DNA of 23,431 nucleotides from Betaproteobacteria bacterium (lineage in GTDB: Bacteria; Pseudomonadota; Gammaproteobacteria; Burkholderiales; Usitatibacteraceae), in contig JADJEZ010000022.1 of NCBI GenBank assembly GCA_016708825.1, forward strand, positions 1-23,431, given 5' to 3'. Below are positions 1 to 7,700 of the stretch, in pieces; within the stretch, counting starts at the first letter, position 1; each line of letters opens with the position of its first letter. The notes under the pieces are model-generated. The model was not told the origin of the DNA and made no database searches. It saw only the letters and a program-made list of their open reading frames with translations. The position numbers and the translations under genes were made by a program.

Positions 1-964
1 CCAGGTCGACGCCGCCTGCCGGGCGATCACCGACGAACTCGCCGTCAAGAAGGCGCCGGCGCCGGTCAACGCGATCCGCACGCGCGACGCAACGCGCGCC
101 CGACACCGTCCTCGAGGACATGGCGGCGATGCTGCACGCGCGATACGGCGGCCTGGTTCCCAGCGAAGCGGCACGCCGTTCAGTTCGCACCGCGCCATCG
201 ACATGGCGCGCGACCTGCTCGAGCTGCGGGGCGTGAGCACCCGAGGCCTGTCGCGAGACGAGATCCTCGAGCGAGGCTTCCACTCGACGAGCGACTTCCC
301 GAATCTGCTGGCCAACGTCGGCAACAAGTTCCTGCGCCAGGGCTACCTGGCCGCGCCTCCGGGCACCAAGGTGATCGCCCGCCAGGTGCTCGCCCGGGAC
401 TTCAAGCCCCTGTCGAGGATTCAGTTCGGCGAGGCGCCGGCGCTGCAGAAGGTGCTCGAAGGCGGGGAGTTCAAGCGCGGCAAGATGGTCGACGCGAAGG
501 AAACGGCGGCCACGCGAACCTCGGCACGGGAACCGGCTCCGCGCTCTCGGCCACCTCGCTCGCGACGGCCACAAGGCGATGCGCCTGCAGCGCGGACTCG
601 ACGCCGTGACGCCGATCAATGTCACGGGGCGCTTCCTCATCGTGCCGGCGACGCTCGAATACACCGCCCTGCAGCTCGTGGCAGCGATCACGCCGAGCAC
701 CGCGAGCGAGGTCAACCCCTACGCCGGCAAGCTCGATGTGGTTGTCGATGCCCGCCTCGATGCGAGTTCGACGACGGCCTGGTATCTGGCAGCCGATCCG
801 GCAGTAATCGACGGCCTCGAGTACGCCTACCTCGAGGACAGCCCGGCGTGCAACTCGTCATGCAGGAGGGCTGGGACCGAGACGGCATCGAATGGAAGGC
901 GCGTCTCGATTTCGGCGCCGCGGCGGTGGAATACCGGGGCCTCTACAAGGCGAACGGGGCATAA
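1..964 (+). CDS. Prophage prohead protease/major capsid fusion protein, C-terminal part (partial, frameshifted)
   Basis: This is the capsid half of a ClpP-type protease fused to a major head subunit (Mu gpT-like), which forms the phage procapsid. The gene enters from before base 1. The reading frame changes near base 95-190, then runs from 203 with the typical stretches HSTSDFPNLLANVGNK and GEAPALQKVLEGGEFKRG. Near base 506 the frame jumps directly to the family's later segment (HANLGTGTGSALSATS), and a last shift near 845 leads to VQLVMQEGWDRDGIEWKARL and the stop at 962-964. From memory of the family about 80-90 codons are missing at the jump, so a deletion sits there. The other shifts look like single missing bases (for example SPGVQLV lacks one g). 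Family assignment is by remembered motif similarity. Confidence 0.8.
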   Translation, partial: QVDAACRAITDELAVKKAPAPVNAIRTRDATRARHRPRGHGGDAARAIRRPGSQRSGTPFSSHRAIDMARDLLELRGVSTRGLSRDEILERGFHSTSDFPNLLANVGNKFLRQGYLAAPPGTKVIARQVLARDFKPLSRIQFGEAPALQKVLEGGEFKRGKMVDAKETAATRTSAREPAPRSRPPRSRRPQGDAPAARTRRRDADQCHGALPHRAGDARIHRPAARGSDHAEHRERGQPLRRQARCGCRCPPRCEFDDGLVSGSRSGSNRRPRVRLPRGQPGVQLVMQEGWDRDGIEWKARLDFGAAAVEYRGLYKANGA

Positions 965-971
965 GGGTTTC

Positions 972-1066
972 GGCCGCAGGAGCGAGCTCGCCGTCCTGCG
1001 GCCCCCGCCAATCCCTCCAGGCGGGGAGGTGGAGCGAGCACTGGTCAGGGGAATGCAGAGCCCCTG
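972..1066 (+). promoter_or_regulatory. Three tandem hairpins downstream of the capsid gene
   Basis: Three perfect inverted repeats follow the capsid stop codon in a row: 972-981 with 994-1003 (10 bp, GGCCGCAGGA), 1003-1009 with 1020-1026 (7 bp, CCCCGCC) and 1046-1051 with 1061-1066 (6 bp, CAGGGG). None is followed by a T-run, so they are not classic terminators. By position they could protect the abundant capsid mRNA or lower transcription into the tail genes. That role is an inference. Confidence 0.45.
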
Positions 1067-1127
1067 GGAAGCGCCTCTGGATGCGGGTAACACCGTGATA
1101 CGGCGCACTTTCGAACGAGGGCAGAGG

Positions 1128-1544
1128 ATGGCTCAGAAGAAACCGGAAACGATAACCCGCCAAGCGCACGCGGCGCGCGACTACACCTGGCAGCCGGATC
1201 AGATGGAAATCAATCGCCTGTTGCTCGCGCTCGGCCGCGACGTGACCGCCGCGAACTATTTCAGCGACCTGGACCAGGTGCTCAAGCGCCTCTATGGCTT
1301 GCGCATCTGCTTCATCGCCGCCCTATCCGTTCGCTGGCCGCCTGCACTGCTGGCCAAAGTCGGCGTGTCAATGGCCGGGCCGTACGAAGAGGGCCTGATG
1401 CGAGACGGGCTTGTGAAGCTCGATCGCAATGTGCGGCTCGCCCTGGTGAAGGTGGCGCTCGAGGACGACGCAGACGCAGGGGTTAACGGCGTCTTCGAGG
1501 CGCCCATTCCGATCGAAGCCCACTTCGCCCCCGCGGGAGGCTGA
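1128..1544 (+). CDS. Hypothetical phage protein between capsid and tape measure
   Basis: The 138-residue ORF starts at an ATG preceded by a purine-rich GAGGGCAGAGG and ends 3 bases before the tape-measure start. I do not recognise it. The N-terminal half (to about residue 58) is soluble and charged. The second half contains LVKLDRNVRLALVKVALEDD and ends with a Pro/Ala-rich tail. In siphophages this slot usually holds head-tail connector, tail-tube or tail-assembly chaperone genes, but no motif here decides between them. The segment around residues 58-75 (codons near 1300-1350) reads unlike its flanks, so a pair of compensating indels, or a join of two shortened genes, is possible. No slippery heptamer for a chaperone frameshift was seen. 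Confidence 0.5.
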   Translation: MAQKKPETITRQAHAARDYTWQPDQMEINRLLLALGRDVTAANYFSDLDQVLKRLYGLRICFIAALSVRWPPALLAKVGVSMAGPYEEGLMRDGLVKLDRNVRLALVKVALEDDADAGVNGVFEAPIPIEAHFAPAGG

Positions 1545-1547
1545 TCC

Positions 1548-4500
1548 ATGTTCGGCGTCGAGAAGGGCGTCGCATTCCCGATCACTGCCACCGATCAGTT
1601 TTCGGGGCAGTTCGACAAGCTCAAGGGCAGCATCACGGGAGTGAGCGGCGCGCTTACGAATCTCAACGGCTTGATGGCCGCCGTGACGGGTGGCGTCGGG
1701 ATCGCGATCTTCGGCAGGTTCGTCAAAGAGTCGCTCGAAGCGCAGGACTCGCTTTCCAAGCTCTCGCAGAAGTTGAACATCACCGTCGAGGTCCTCGCCG
1801 GCCTCCAGCACGCCGCCGACCTCTCCGGCGTGAGCACGGAAGGGCTCACGAAGGGCGCAAGTCGCTCGCGACGCAGATCTTCGACGCCTCGAGCGGGCTG
1901 CTGGAATCGAAGCGCAACTTCGCTGCGCTCCAGGTCGAGATCCGCAACACCGACGGCTCGCTCAAGTCCACCGAGGCCGTCATGCTCGCGGTCTCGGATC
2001 GCTTCGCGGCGATGCAGGATGGCACCGAGAAGACCGCGCTCGCGGTGAAGCTCTTCGGGCGGGCCGGGCTCGACATGATCCCGATGCTCAACATGGGCCG
2101 AAATGCCCTGGCCGAGATGATCGCCGAGGGGCAGCGCCTGAACCCGGTAACCACCGAGAGCGCGCGCCAGGCCGAGATCTTCAACGACAACATGACGCGA
2201 CTCGGCAAGACCTTCTCGGCCGTGGGCGTCGCGTTCCTGAACGACCTGCTGCCGGTGATCTCGGAGCTCTCGCAGATCTTCGCCGACGATGCGCTCGCGG
2301 GAGACGTGAAAAAGGTCGGCGCCGGCATGGACGAGCTCGCGCCGAAGTCGGCCTTCCTGGGTGAGGCGCTGAAGGCCCTGGTGATCGTCGGCGGCAACGT
2401 GGGGTTCGTGCTCAAGGGCATCGGCACCGAGCTCGGCGGGCTCGCCGCCCAGTTCGTTGCCTTCATCAGCGGCAACTCGCCGGGGCGAGTTCCATCGGCG
2501 AGATGATGAAAGCGGACGCCGCGAAGGCGCGCCTGGAGTTCGACGCCTGGTAGAAGAAGATTCTCGCCGTCGGCACTGCGGCCAAGACCCTGGAGGCCGC
2601 TTCGCCGGCGAAGCCGTTTCGCGCCATCGTCGAGGCCGTGACCAAGGCGACCAAGGCCGTGAAGGACTTGGGACTCGCCGACGAGCACGTCAAAGTACAA
2701 CGGAGGCTCGAAGCCGCGCTCCATGGAGTCGGTCAACAAGGCAATCTCGCTGGCGTCGACGCGCACCGCAAGGCGATAGACGCCATCGACGAGCAGACGA
2801 AGCGGGAGCAGTTCGCCAACGACACGCGCGGCATGACGAACTCAGCCATTCAGACGCTCATCATTTCGCGCCTCGAGGAGGAGCAGGCAATGCTTCGCGC
2901 GTCGGGCGCGATGGAGCAAGACATTGAACTTCTGCAGGACGAGATCAGCGCGCGGAAAAAACTTCAGGCCGTAATCGGCACGGGTGAGGCTCAGGTAGCT
3001 GCAACGATGGCGCAGACGGAGGCCATACGCGATCAGGCCTCACTGTGGAATGAAGCGAGCAACGCCGCAGGCTCGTTCTTCTCCGACCTGGTCATGAACG
3101 GCAGGAGCGCCTTCGACAACCTGAAGAGCTACGTGAAGGATCTGCTCGCGCAAATGCTCTCCCTTTTCGCGAAGCGCTGGATTCTCGACATCGGCGCGAG
3201 CCTCACGGGGAATGCATCGCTTGCCGCGATGGCCGGCCAGGCTGGCCAGGGATCGCTCGGTGGGAGCCTGCTCTCGGCCGGTGCCGGTTTCCTCGGGACC
3301 AACGTGCCGGGATTCGCCGCGGCCGGTGAGTTCGGGAGTGCCGCGATCGGCAGCTTCATGGGGCCGGCGGCGCCTGGAAGTGCGGCTGCGATGGGGCAGT
3401 CGGTCTACGCGATGATGACGAATCCTGTGACGATCGCGATCGCGGCCGCCGCGGCGATCGCGTACTACTTCCGCGACACGGGCGAGAACTGGCGCGCCCA
3501 GCTCGGCTTCGGCGCGAACGCCAACGCCTACACCACGCAGGGCGTCTTCGGGACCGAGTGGCTTCTCCACGTCGCCGGGGATGACGCCGTCAATCGGTCG
3601 ATCCAGGCGTTCATGCGGGTCCACGGGCGCGGTCGATCGCATCATCGCGGCCACGCTCAACTCGTCCCAGATCGCCGCGATCACGGCGAACCTCGCCGGG
3701 CCCTACCTCACGCGAAACGATGGCCAGCCTTCGGAGTTCGCCTTCCGGGCGGGACGAGGAAGGGGCGGCCGGGCCGCTCACGCTCGAGTACCTGCAGAAG
3801 AAGTACGGCACGGTCTTCGACGAGATCGACGCGACCTTCGCCGATTTCATTCGCAGCTACGAGGGCACGCCGGAGGAGCTGCTCACGGCAATCGGGAACT
3901 TCGCGCTCATCCTCGAGGGCATCGGGCGCCTGAACCTCCTGGGCCTGAACGTCGAGAGCCTGCGCGATGCAGCGCGAGGGCGAGTCGCTCGACCAGACCT
4001 TCAAGCGCGTGGCCGATACCTGGGCGTGGTTCACCGACAACTTCTACACCGACGCCGAAAAGCTCGCGATGGCGGAGGACGAGGTCAAGCGACCCTTCGC
4101 CGCGCTTGGCCTGGCGGTGCGGAGAGCGTCACCAGCTTCCGCCAGCTCGTCGAGTCGATCGACCTGTCGACGGAAGCCGGGCGGTCGATGTGGGACATGC
4201 TGATGGGGGTTGCGCCGGCGTTCCTGATGGTGGCCAACGCCGCCTCCACCGCCGGCGACGTGGTCGTGGACGCCGCGACGCAGATCACCGAAGCGGGGCG
4301 TGCCATGAACGAGGCGCTCGGCCAGCAGCGGGACGCCGCTTGCGCAGCGGGCCCGCGACGACCTGGGAGGAGATGCTCAGGCAGCAGGAGGACCTGCGCT
4401 CCTGGGCCTCTGCAAGCTCATCGGACCGAACTCGCCCCTCGCCCCGAAGGAGCAGCTCGACTTCGCCCTCAGCGAGTACGAGCGCGCACTCTCCGGCGGC

Positions 4501-4860
4501 GACATCGGGGCTTTCAAGGACGCGGCCGACGCGCTCCTCGGCCAGGCAACGAGCTACTACGCCTCCGGGCAAGGTCGCACCGACATCTTCGACCGCGTGA
4601 TGGCAGACGCCGAGCGACTCGGCGGCTTCTCGCTCGGGCGAGAATCGGACGGGACAGTCGCGTCGATCGACCAAATGCGAAGCGAGCTCGCGAGCGAGCT
4701 TCGGATGGGGCGTGAGGACACCAAGGCCCTGCGCCAGCAGGTCGCTGACCTGATCACGACGATCCGCGAGACCTCGAAGGAGCAGACCACGGCCACCCAG
4801 GACGCGGCCACGAAGACGTCGCTGGCGGTCACGAACGCGCTCGAGTCGGTGGGACGCTGA
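1548..4860 (+). CDS. Phage tail tape measure protein (frameshifted)
   Basis: The tape measure sets tail length and is threaded through the tail tube. The start (MFGVEKGVAFPITATDQFSG) is the usual TP901/lambda-type N-terminus, followed by an alpha-helical region (SLEAQDSLSKLSQKLNITVE), a hydrophobic Gly/Ala-rich middle (about 3180-3460) and a helical C-terminus ending ATKTSLAVTNALESVGR. Pieced together it gives about 1,100 residues, normal for the family. Frame changes occur near 1857, 2485, 3630, 3765, 3965, 4115 and 4345, and an in-frame TAG at 2551-2553 follows FDAW. Each break continues at once in another frame with family-like sequence, so the gene is probably intact in the organism. The last third (EEQAMLRASGAMEQDIELL, FTDNFYTDAEKL) could conceivably be a second ORF, but no start signal separates it. 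Confidence 0.8.
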
Positions 4861-4892
4861 TTGCGGCGCCAGGCCATGAGAGCAGGCGACCG

Positions 4893-5163
4893 ATGAAGCG
4901 CGACCCCGTAGGTAAGCTGGGAGCAGTGCTCCTCGCGCACAATGAGATCATCGAACATCAAGGCAACGCCTCGATTGCCCTCATGGCGGCTCTTGTCGGC
5001 GCATTGTCCGAATCGGGGCACCTCGACGCTTCCAGGTTCACGGCCCTGGTGGCCAGGGCAATCGTGACGATCTACGGCGATACCACGCCGCCCGCACACT
5101 TCCCTCAAGATCACGGAGGCCGTAACCGCCTTCGCGGTGAAAGCTCCTCGCCCAACGGGCTGA
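4893..5163 (+). CDS. Small hypothetical prophage protein
   Basis: The ATG at 4893 opens MKRDPVGKLGAVLLAHNEII, a short mostly helical protein of unknown function directly after the tape measure gene. The open frame continues to 5537 across the tRNA half, which is not believable. A single frame change near 5095-5105 gives the ending KITEAVTAFAVKAPRPTG with a stop at 5161-5163, about 90 residues in total. I prefer this end because it continues the helix-rich composition and stops before the attachment site. The position suggests a small tail or accessory protein, but no motif supports a specific role. Confidence 0.45.
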
Positions 5164-5238
5164 ACGAACCTCGCCGGCTCGCTACGTGGGCCGCCAGCGC
5201 GCGCAACGCGCTCGCCCTTCCCTCCCTTGCACTGCGCG

Positions 5239-5343
5239 ATGTTCGAGCGCCTGGACGCCCTTTTTCGCACGGCAAAACCCTTGCGACTTTGCGCGAAGCA
5301 GGGTGTATATTTGCGCGAGGTGGAGGGAGACCGGGCCTGTTAA
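5239..5343 (+). CDS. Possible short phage ORF ending in the tRNA half
   Basis: The frame from the ATG at 5239 encodes 34 residues, beginning MFERLDALFRTAKPL, ending GVYLREVEGDRAC, with a TAA at 5341-5343. The stop codon lies in the anticodon loop of the tRNA-Asn half that follows. The amino-acid composition is protein-like, but I see no clear ribosome binding site, and the frame is open back to 5164, so this may be the C-terminus of a longer gene. No family is recognised. Confidence 0.25.
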   Translation: MFERLDALFRTAKPLRLCAKQGVYLREVEGDRAC

Positions 5344-5380
5344 TCCGCAGGTCCCAGGTTCGAGCCCTGGTCGGGAGCCA
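5337..5380 (+). tRNA. 3' half of tRNA-Asn (anticodon GTT), probable phage attachment site
   Basis: From the anticodon loop CTGTTAA (anticodon GTT at 5339-5341), through the variable region AGGTC and the T-arm CCAGG-TTCGAGC-CCTGG, to the 3' CCA at 5378-5380, the sequence matches proteobacterial tRNA-Asn. One G is missing from the acceptor strand (TCGGGAG for TCGGGGAG). The 44 bases are the segment many phage integrases use as crossover core. Upstream of 5337 there is no matching acceptor strand and the expected 5' anticodon stem does not pair, so this is a half gene rather than a full tRNA. An alternative is a full tRNA gene whose 5' half was damaged by sequence errors (a GGTGGAG resembling a D-arm lies at 5319-5325). 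Confidence 0.7.
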
Positions 5381-5398
5381 GATCACTCCAGCAAAGAG

Positions 5399-5423
5399 CC
5401 CAGCCCATGAAGCTGGGTTTTTT
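5399..5423 (+). terminator. Rho-independent terminator after the tRNA-Asn half
   Basis: The stem CCCAGC (5399-5404) pairs with GCTGGG (5412-5417) around a 7-base loop, and six T residues follow at 5418-5423. The distance of 19 bases from the tRNA CCA is normal for the native tRNA terminator. It would also stop prophage transcripts from entering the channel gene downstream. Confidence 0.8.
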
Positions 5424-5559
5424 GCGCCCTGCTTCGGGCGAAAAGCCCGCCCTGCCATAGGCGACCCATCGAGGGTGCGGGCCTGCCACTCGAGGCTTCG
5501 GCCAGATTTCCCGATCCCGTGGGTAGAATGGCGGTAACGCCCGAAAGGGAGGTTGTGGC

Positions 5560-6603
5560 ATGGATCCCTTCAAGAACGTCTACCAGTCGCTCCCAGGCAT
5601 TCTCCCCGTGCTGGTCGTGATCGTCGCGACGATCGCTGCAATGTGGCTGGTGCGCCGGTTCCTGTTCGGGCACGCCGCGTCGAGCGAAGGTCGGAATTTT
5701 TCCCGGCAAGTCACGCTCATGGGAATCGGCGCGGCCGGCGTGGTGATGGGTATCATCGCGCTGCCAGCCAGCGAAGACACCCGCCTCGAGCTGTTGCGCC
5801 TGCTCGGGCTCATCGTATCGGCTGTGATCGCATTTTCCTCGACCACGATGATTTCCAATGCGATGGCCGGTGCGATGCTGCGTTCCGTGAGGAGCTTCCG
5901 GGCGGGGGATTTCATGCGGGTCGGGGAGCACTTCGGGCGGGTGACGGAGCGCGGCCTCTTTCATACCGAAATCCAATCGACCAACCGGGACCTGATAACG
6001 CTCCCCAACCTCTATCTCGTCAGCAATCCGGTCACGGTGGTGCGAAGCTCCGGCACGGTCGTATCCGCCGAAGTGTCGATCGGCTACGACGTTTCGCACG
6101 ACCGGATCGAGGCGCTCCTGGTGGAAGCGGCTGCCGAGGCCCAGCTCGACGAGCCCTTTGTGCAAATCCTCGAGCTGGGAAGCTTCGCGGTGAGCTACCG
6201 CGTCGCGGGGTTTCGCAAGGACATTCGCTACATCGTTTCGGCGGGAACCCTGCTTCGTCGGGCAATCCTCGACAAGTTGCACGCGGCTGGCGTGGAGATC
6301 GCCACGCCCACGTTGATGGCCCAGCGCCCGGTGGCGACGAGCGAGCGATTCATCCCGCGCACGAAAACGCGCACCCGGCGAGCCACGGAGCCTGAAAATT
6401 CGCCCGAGGACCGGGTGTTCGACAAGGCGGACGAGGCCGAGATGATTTCGGGCCTTCGGCATGAACGCGCGAGGCTGGAAGAACGCATCAAGGAGCTGCA
6501 CGCGGCGCTCAAGAAGGCCGAGGAGTCCCAGCGTGGCGAGCTCGATGCGGAGCTTTTGGCCTGTGAGAACCGGATCAAGGAAATCGCCGGCGAGCTCGAA
6601 TAG
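5560..6603 (+). CDS. MscS-family mechanosensitive ion channel
   Basis: This is an inner-membrane channel of the small-conductance family that opens under membrane tension to release solutes during osmotic downshock. Three hydrophobic segments are visible at about residues 13-32, 48-67 and 78-105. The last is the pore-type helix (ISNAMAGAML) that leads into the soluble beta domain (RAGDFMRVGEHFGRVTERGL). The 347-residue protein ends in a highly charged coiled coil (about 296-345), longer than the E. coli MscS tail. GGGAGG lies 11 bases upstream of the ATG. The gene is intact, unlike most neighbours. It ends 16 bases from the convergent gene at 6620. Its substrate and gating range cannot be read from sequence. 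Confidence 0.85.
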   Translation: MDPFKNVYQSLPGILPVLVVIVATIAAMWLVRRFLFGHAASSEGRNFSRQVTLMGIGAAGVVMGIIALPASEDTRLELLRLLGLIVSAVIAFSSTTMISNAMAGAMLRSVRSFRAGDFMRVGEHFGRVTERGLFHTEIQSTNRDLITLPNLYLVSNPVTVVRSSGTVVSAEVSIGYDVSHDRIEALLVEAAAEAQLDEPFVQILELGSFAVSYRVAGFRKDIRYIVSAGTLLRRAILDKLHAAGVEIATPTLMAQRPVATSERFIPRTKTRTRRATEPENSPEDRVFDKADEAEMISGLRHERARLEERIKELHAALKKAEESQRGELDAELLACENRIKEIAGELE

Positions 6604-6619
6604 CTTCGGGTCGATGGCC

Positions 6620-6943
6620 TCAGGCGTTTTCGCCTTGCCGGGCCGTATTGGACGCCTCGACAGCCGTCGGCGCCCGCTGCATCGCGCGTTTCGCCCGCGC
6701 CTGAAGAGCCAGCCAGGCAGATGCCCACTCCCCCTCGTGCGGCGTCGTGAAGGCGATCATGCGGACCACGTCCTCCAGGGCATCGGCCCTTCCCGCAGCG
6801 TGCTCCGCCGCCGCCGCCACCTTCCGGTAATCGTTCGCGTCCACGAGTTCGACTTTTCGGTCCTGGCAAATTCCGACGCATTGCGCCGTGCCCTCGAGGC
6901 GACCACAGCCGATGCACTGCCAAGCAAGGAAGGTTTCCGTCAT
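6620..6943 (-). CDS. Small four-cysteine protein, function unknown
   Basis: The intact 107-residue protein starts MTETFLAWQCIGCGRLEG. It carries four cysteines in the order C10-x2-C13-x8-C22-x3-C26 (CIGCGR, CVGICQDRK), which suggests a zinc or iron binding knuckle, followed by a helical region and a conserved-looking TPHEGEWASAWLALQARAK. A Shine-Dalgarno-like GGAGACGAGG precedes the start. It is divergent from the ferredoxin gene across 89 bases and convergent with the channel gene. I remember similar short proteins in denitrifying betaproteobacteria but know no assigned function. A regulatory or Fe-S related role beside fdxA is only a guess. Confidence 0.65.
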   Translation of the reverse strand: MTETFLAWQCIGCGRLEGTAQCVGICQDRKVELVDANDYRKVAAAAEHAAGRADALEDVVRMIAFTTPHEGEWASAWLALQARAKRAMQRAPTAVEASNTARQGENA

Positions 6944-7032
6944 GGCCTCGTCTCCAGAGCGGCCGGGTTGCCTTTGACCGGCCCGGGTGATAATCTTTAA
7001 GCGGTATTGTATATGCAGCTTAAATTGCCCGC

Positions 7033-7361
7033 ATGACTTACGTCGTCACCGAATCCTGCATCCGATGCAAGCACACCGATTGTGCGTGGTGGTTTGCCCG
7101 ACCGATGCCTTCCGCGAAGGCACCAACTTCCTCGCGATCGACCCGGAGGAGTGCATCGATTGCACCCTGTGCGTGCCCGAATGCCCGGTGGATGCGATCT
7201 TCGCGGAGGACGACGTGCCCGCCAGCCAGAATGGCTTCATCGCGCTGAATGCGCAACTCGCGAAAGCCTGGCCCGTTATCGCCGAGAAGAAGGACGCCTT
7301 GCCCGATGCAGCCGCATGGGCGGAGGTGAAGTCCAAGCGCGCCGAGCTCGACCCAGGCTAG
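7033..7361 (+). CDS. fdxA: 7Fe ferredoxin FdxA (one frameshift)
   Basis: This is a small soluble electron carrier with a [3Fe-4S] and a [4Fe-4S] cluster. The N-terminus MTYVVTESCIRCKHTDC is in one frame. Near 7085 the frame changes (-1 or +2) and continues VVVCPTDAFREGTNF and CIDCTLCVPECPVDAIF, supplying the second cluster motif C-x2-C-x2-C-x3-CP. The C-terminal extension with NAQLAKAWPVI is typical for the family, and the rebuilt length of about 108 residues is normal. The stop is at 7359-7361. I see no strong ribosome binding site. A DUF2249 gene follows after 69 bases on the same strand. Confidence 0.88.
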
Positions 7362-7430
7362 GCCGCGGCACGGGAATCCTCCGCCTCGCCGAAACCAGTA
7401 CTCACGATCGACCCCGAAGGAGCTTCACCG

Positions 7431-7694
7431 ATGAGCCAGCATGCCCACCTCCACCTCTCCGAGGACCGGATCTATCCTTTCGACGCCCGCGGCGTGGCAA
7501 AACGCTTCCGGCACGCGGCCATCTTCGGCGCGCTCGACGCGCTTGGGCAGGGCGAGACCATGCGATTCGTGAACGATCACGATCCCCTGCCCCTGCTCGA
7601 CCAGTTGCGTGCCCGGTATGGCGATGCAGTGGATATCGCATATCGCCAGCGCGAGCCGGGCGCCATCGTGATCGATTTCATCGTACGCCGGTAG
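7431..7694 (+). CDS. DUF2249 domain protein
   Basis: The intact 87-residue protein consists almost entirely of a DUF2249 domain, recognised by MRFVNDHDPLPLLDQL and the ending GAIVIDFIVRR. The fold is a small TusA-like alpha/beta domain. Its reaction is unknown. Such genes are often found near denitrification and nitric-oxide response genes, which fits the nirS gene 5 kb away. AAGGAG precedes the ATG by 9 bases. Its stop lies only 6 bases from the convergent stop of the sugar kinase gene. Confidence 0.8.
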   Translation: MSQHAHLHLSEDRIYPFDARGVAKRFRHAAIFGALDALGQGETMRFVNDHDPLPLLDQLRARYGDAVDIAYRQREPGAIVIDFIVRR

Positions 7695-7700
7695 ATCGCG

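Noticed and set aside
1128..1548. Programmed frameshift in a tail-assembly chaperone
   Set aside because: No slippery heptamer was found, and frameshifts all over the window look like errors.
2551..2553. In-frame TAG in the tape measure gene as a true gene end
   Set aside because: The same frame continues with tape-measure-like sequence for over 1 kb and no new start signal is present nearby.
4557..5270. A 237-codon minus-strand frame
   Set aside because: It is antisense to the end of the tape measure gene and the small phage ORF, and has no recognisable motif.
5111..5458. A minus-strand frame containing LPTRARTWDLRINRP
   Set aside because: This peptide is a well-known false protein made by reading the complement of a tRNA T-arm and acceptor.
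5383..6501. A 372-codon minus-strand frame
   Set aside because: It is antisense to the intact MscS channel and runs into the terminator.
6944..7032. TTGACC and GATAAT as a sigma-70 promoter for fdxA
   Set aside because: The two boxes are only about 9 bases apart, too close for a promoter, and no other well-spaced pair was found.
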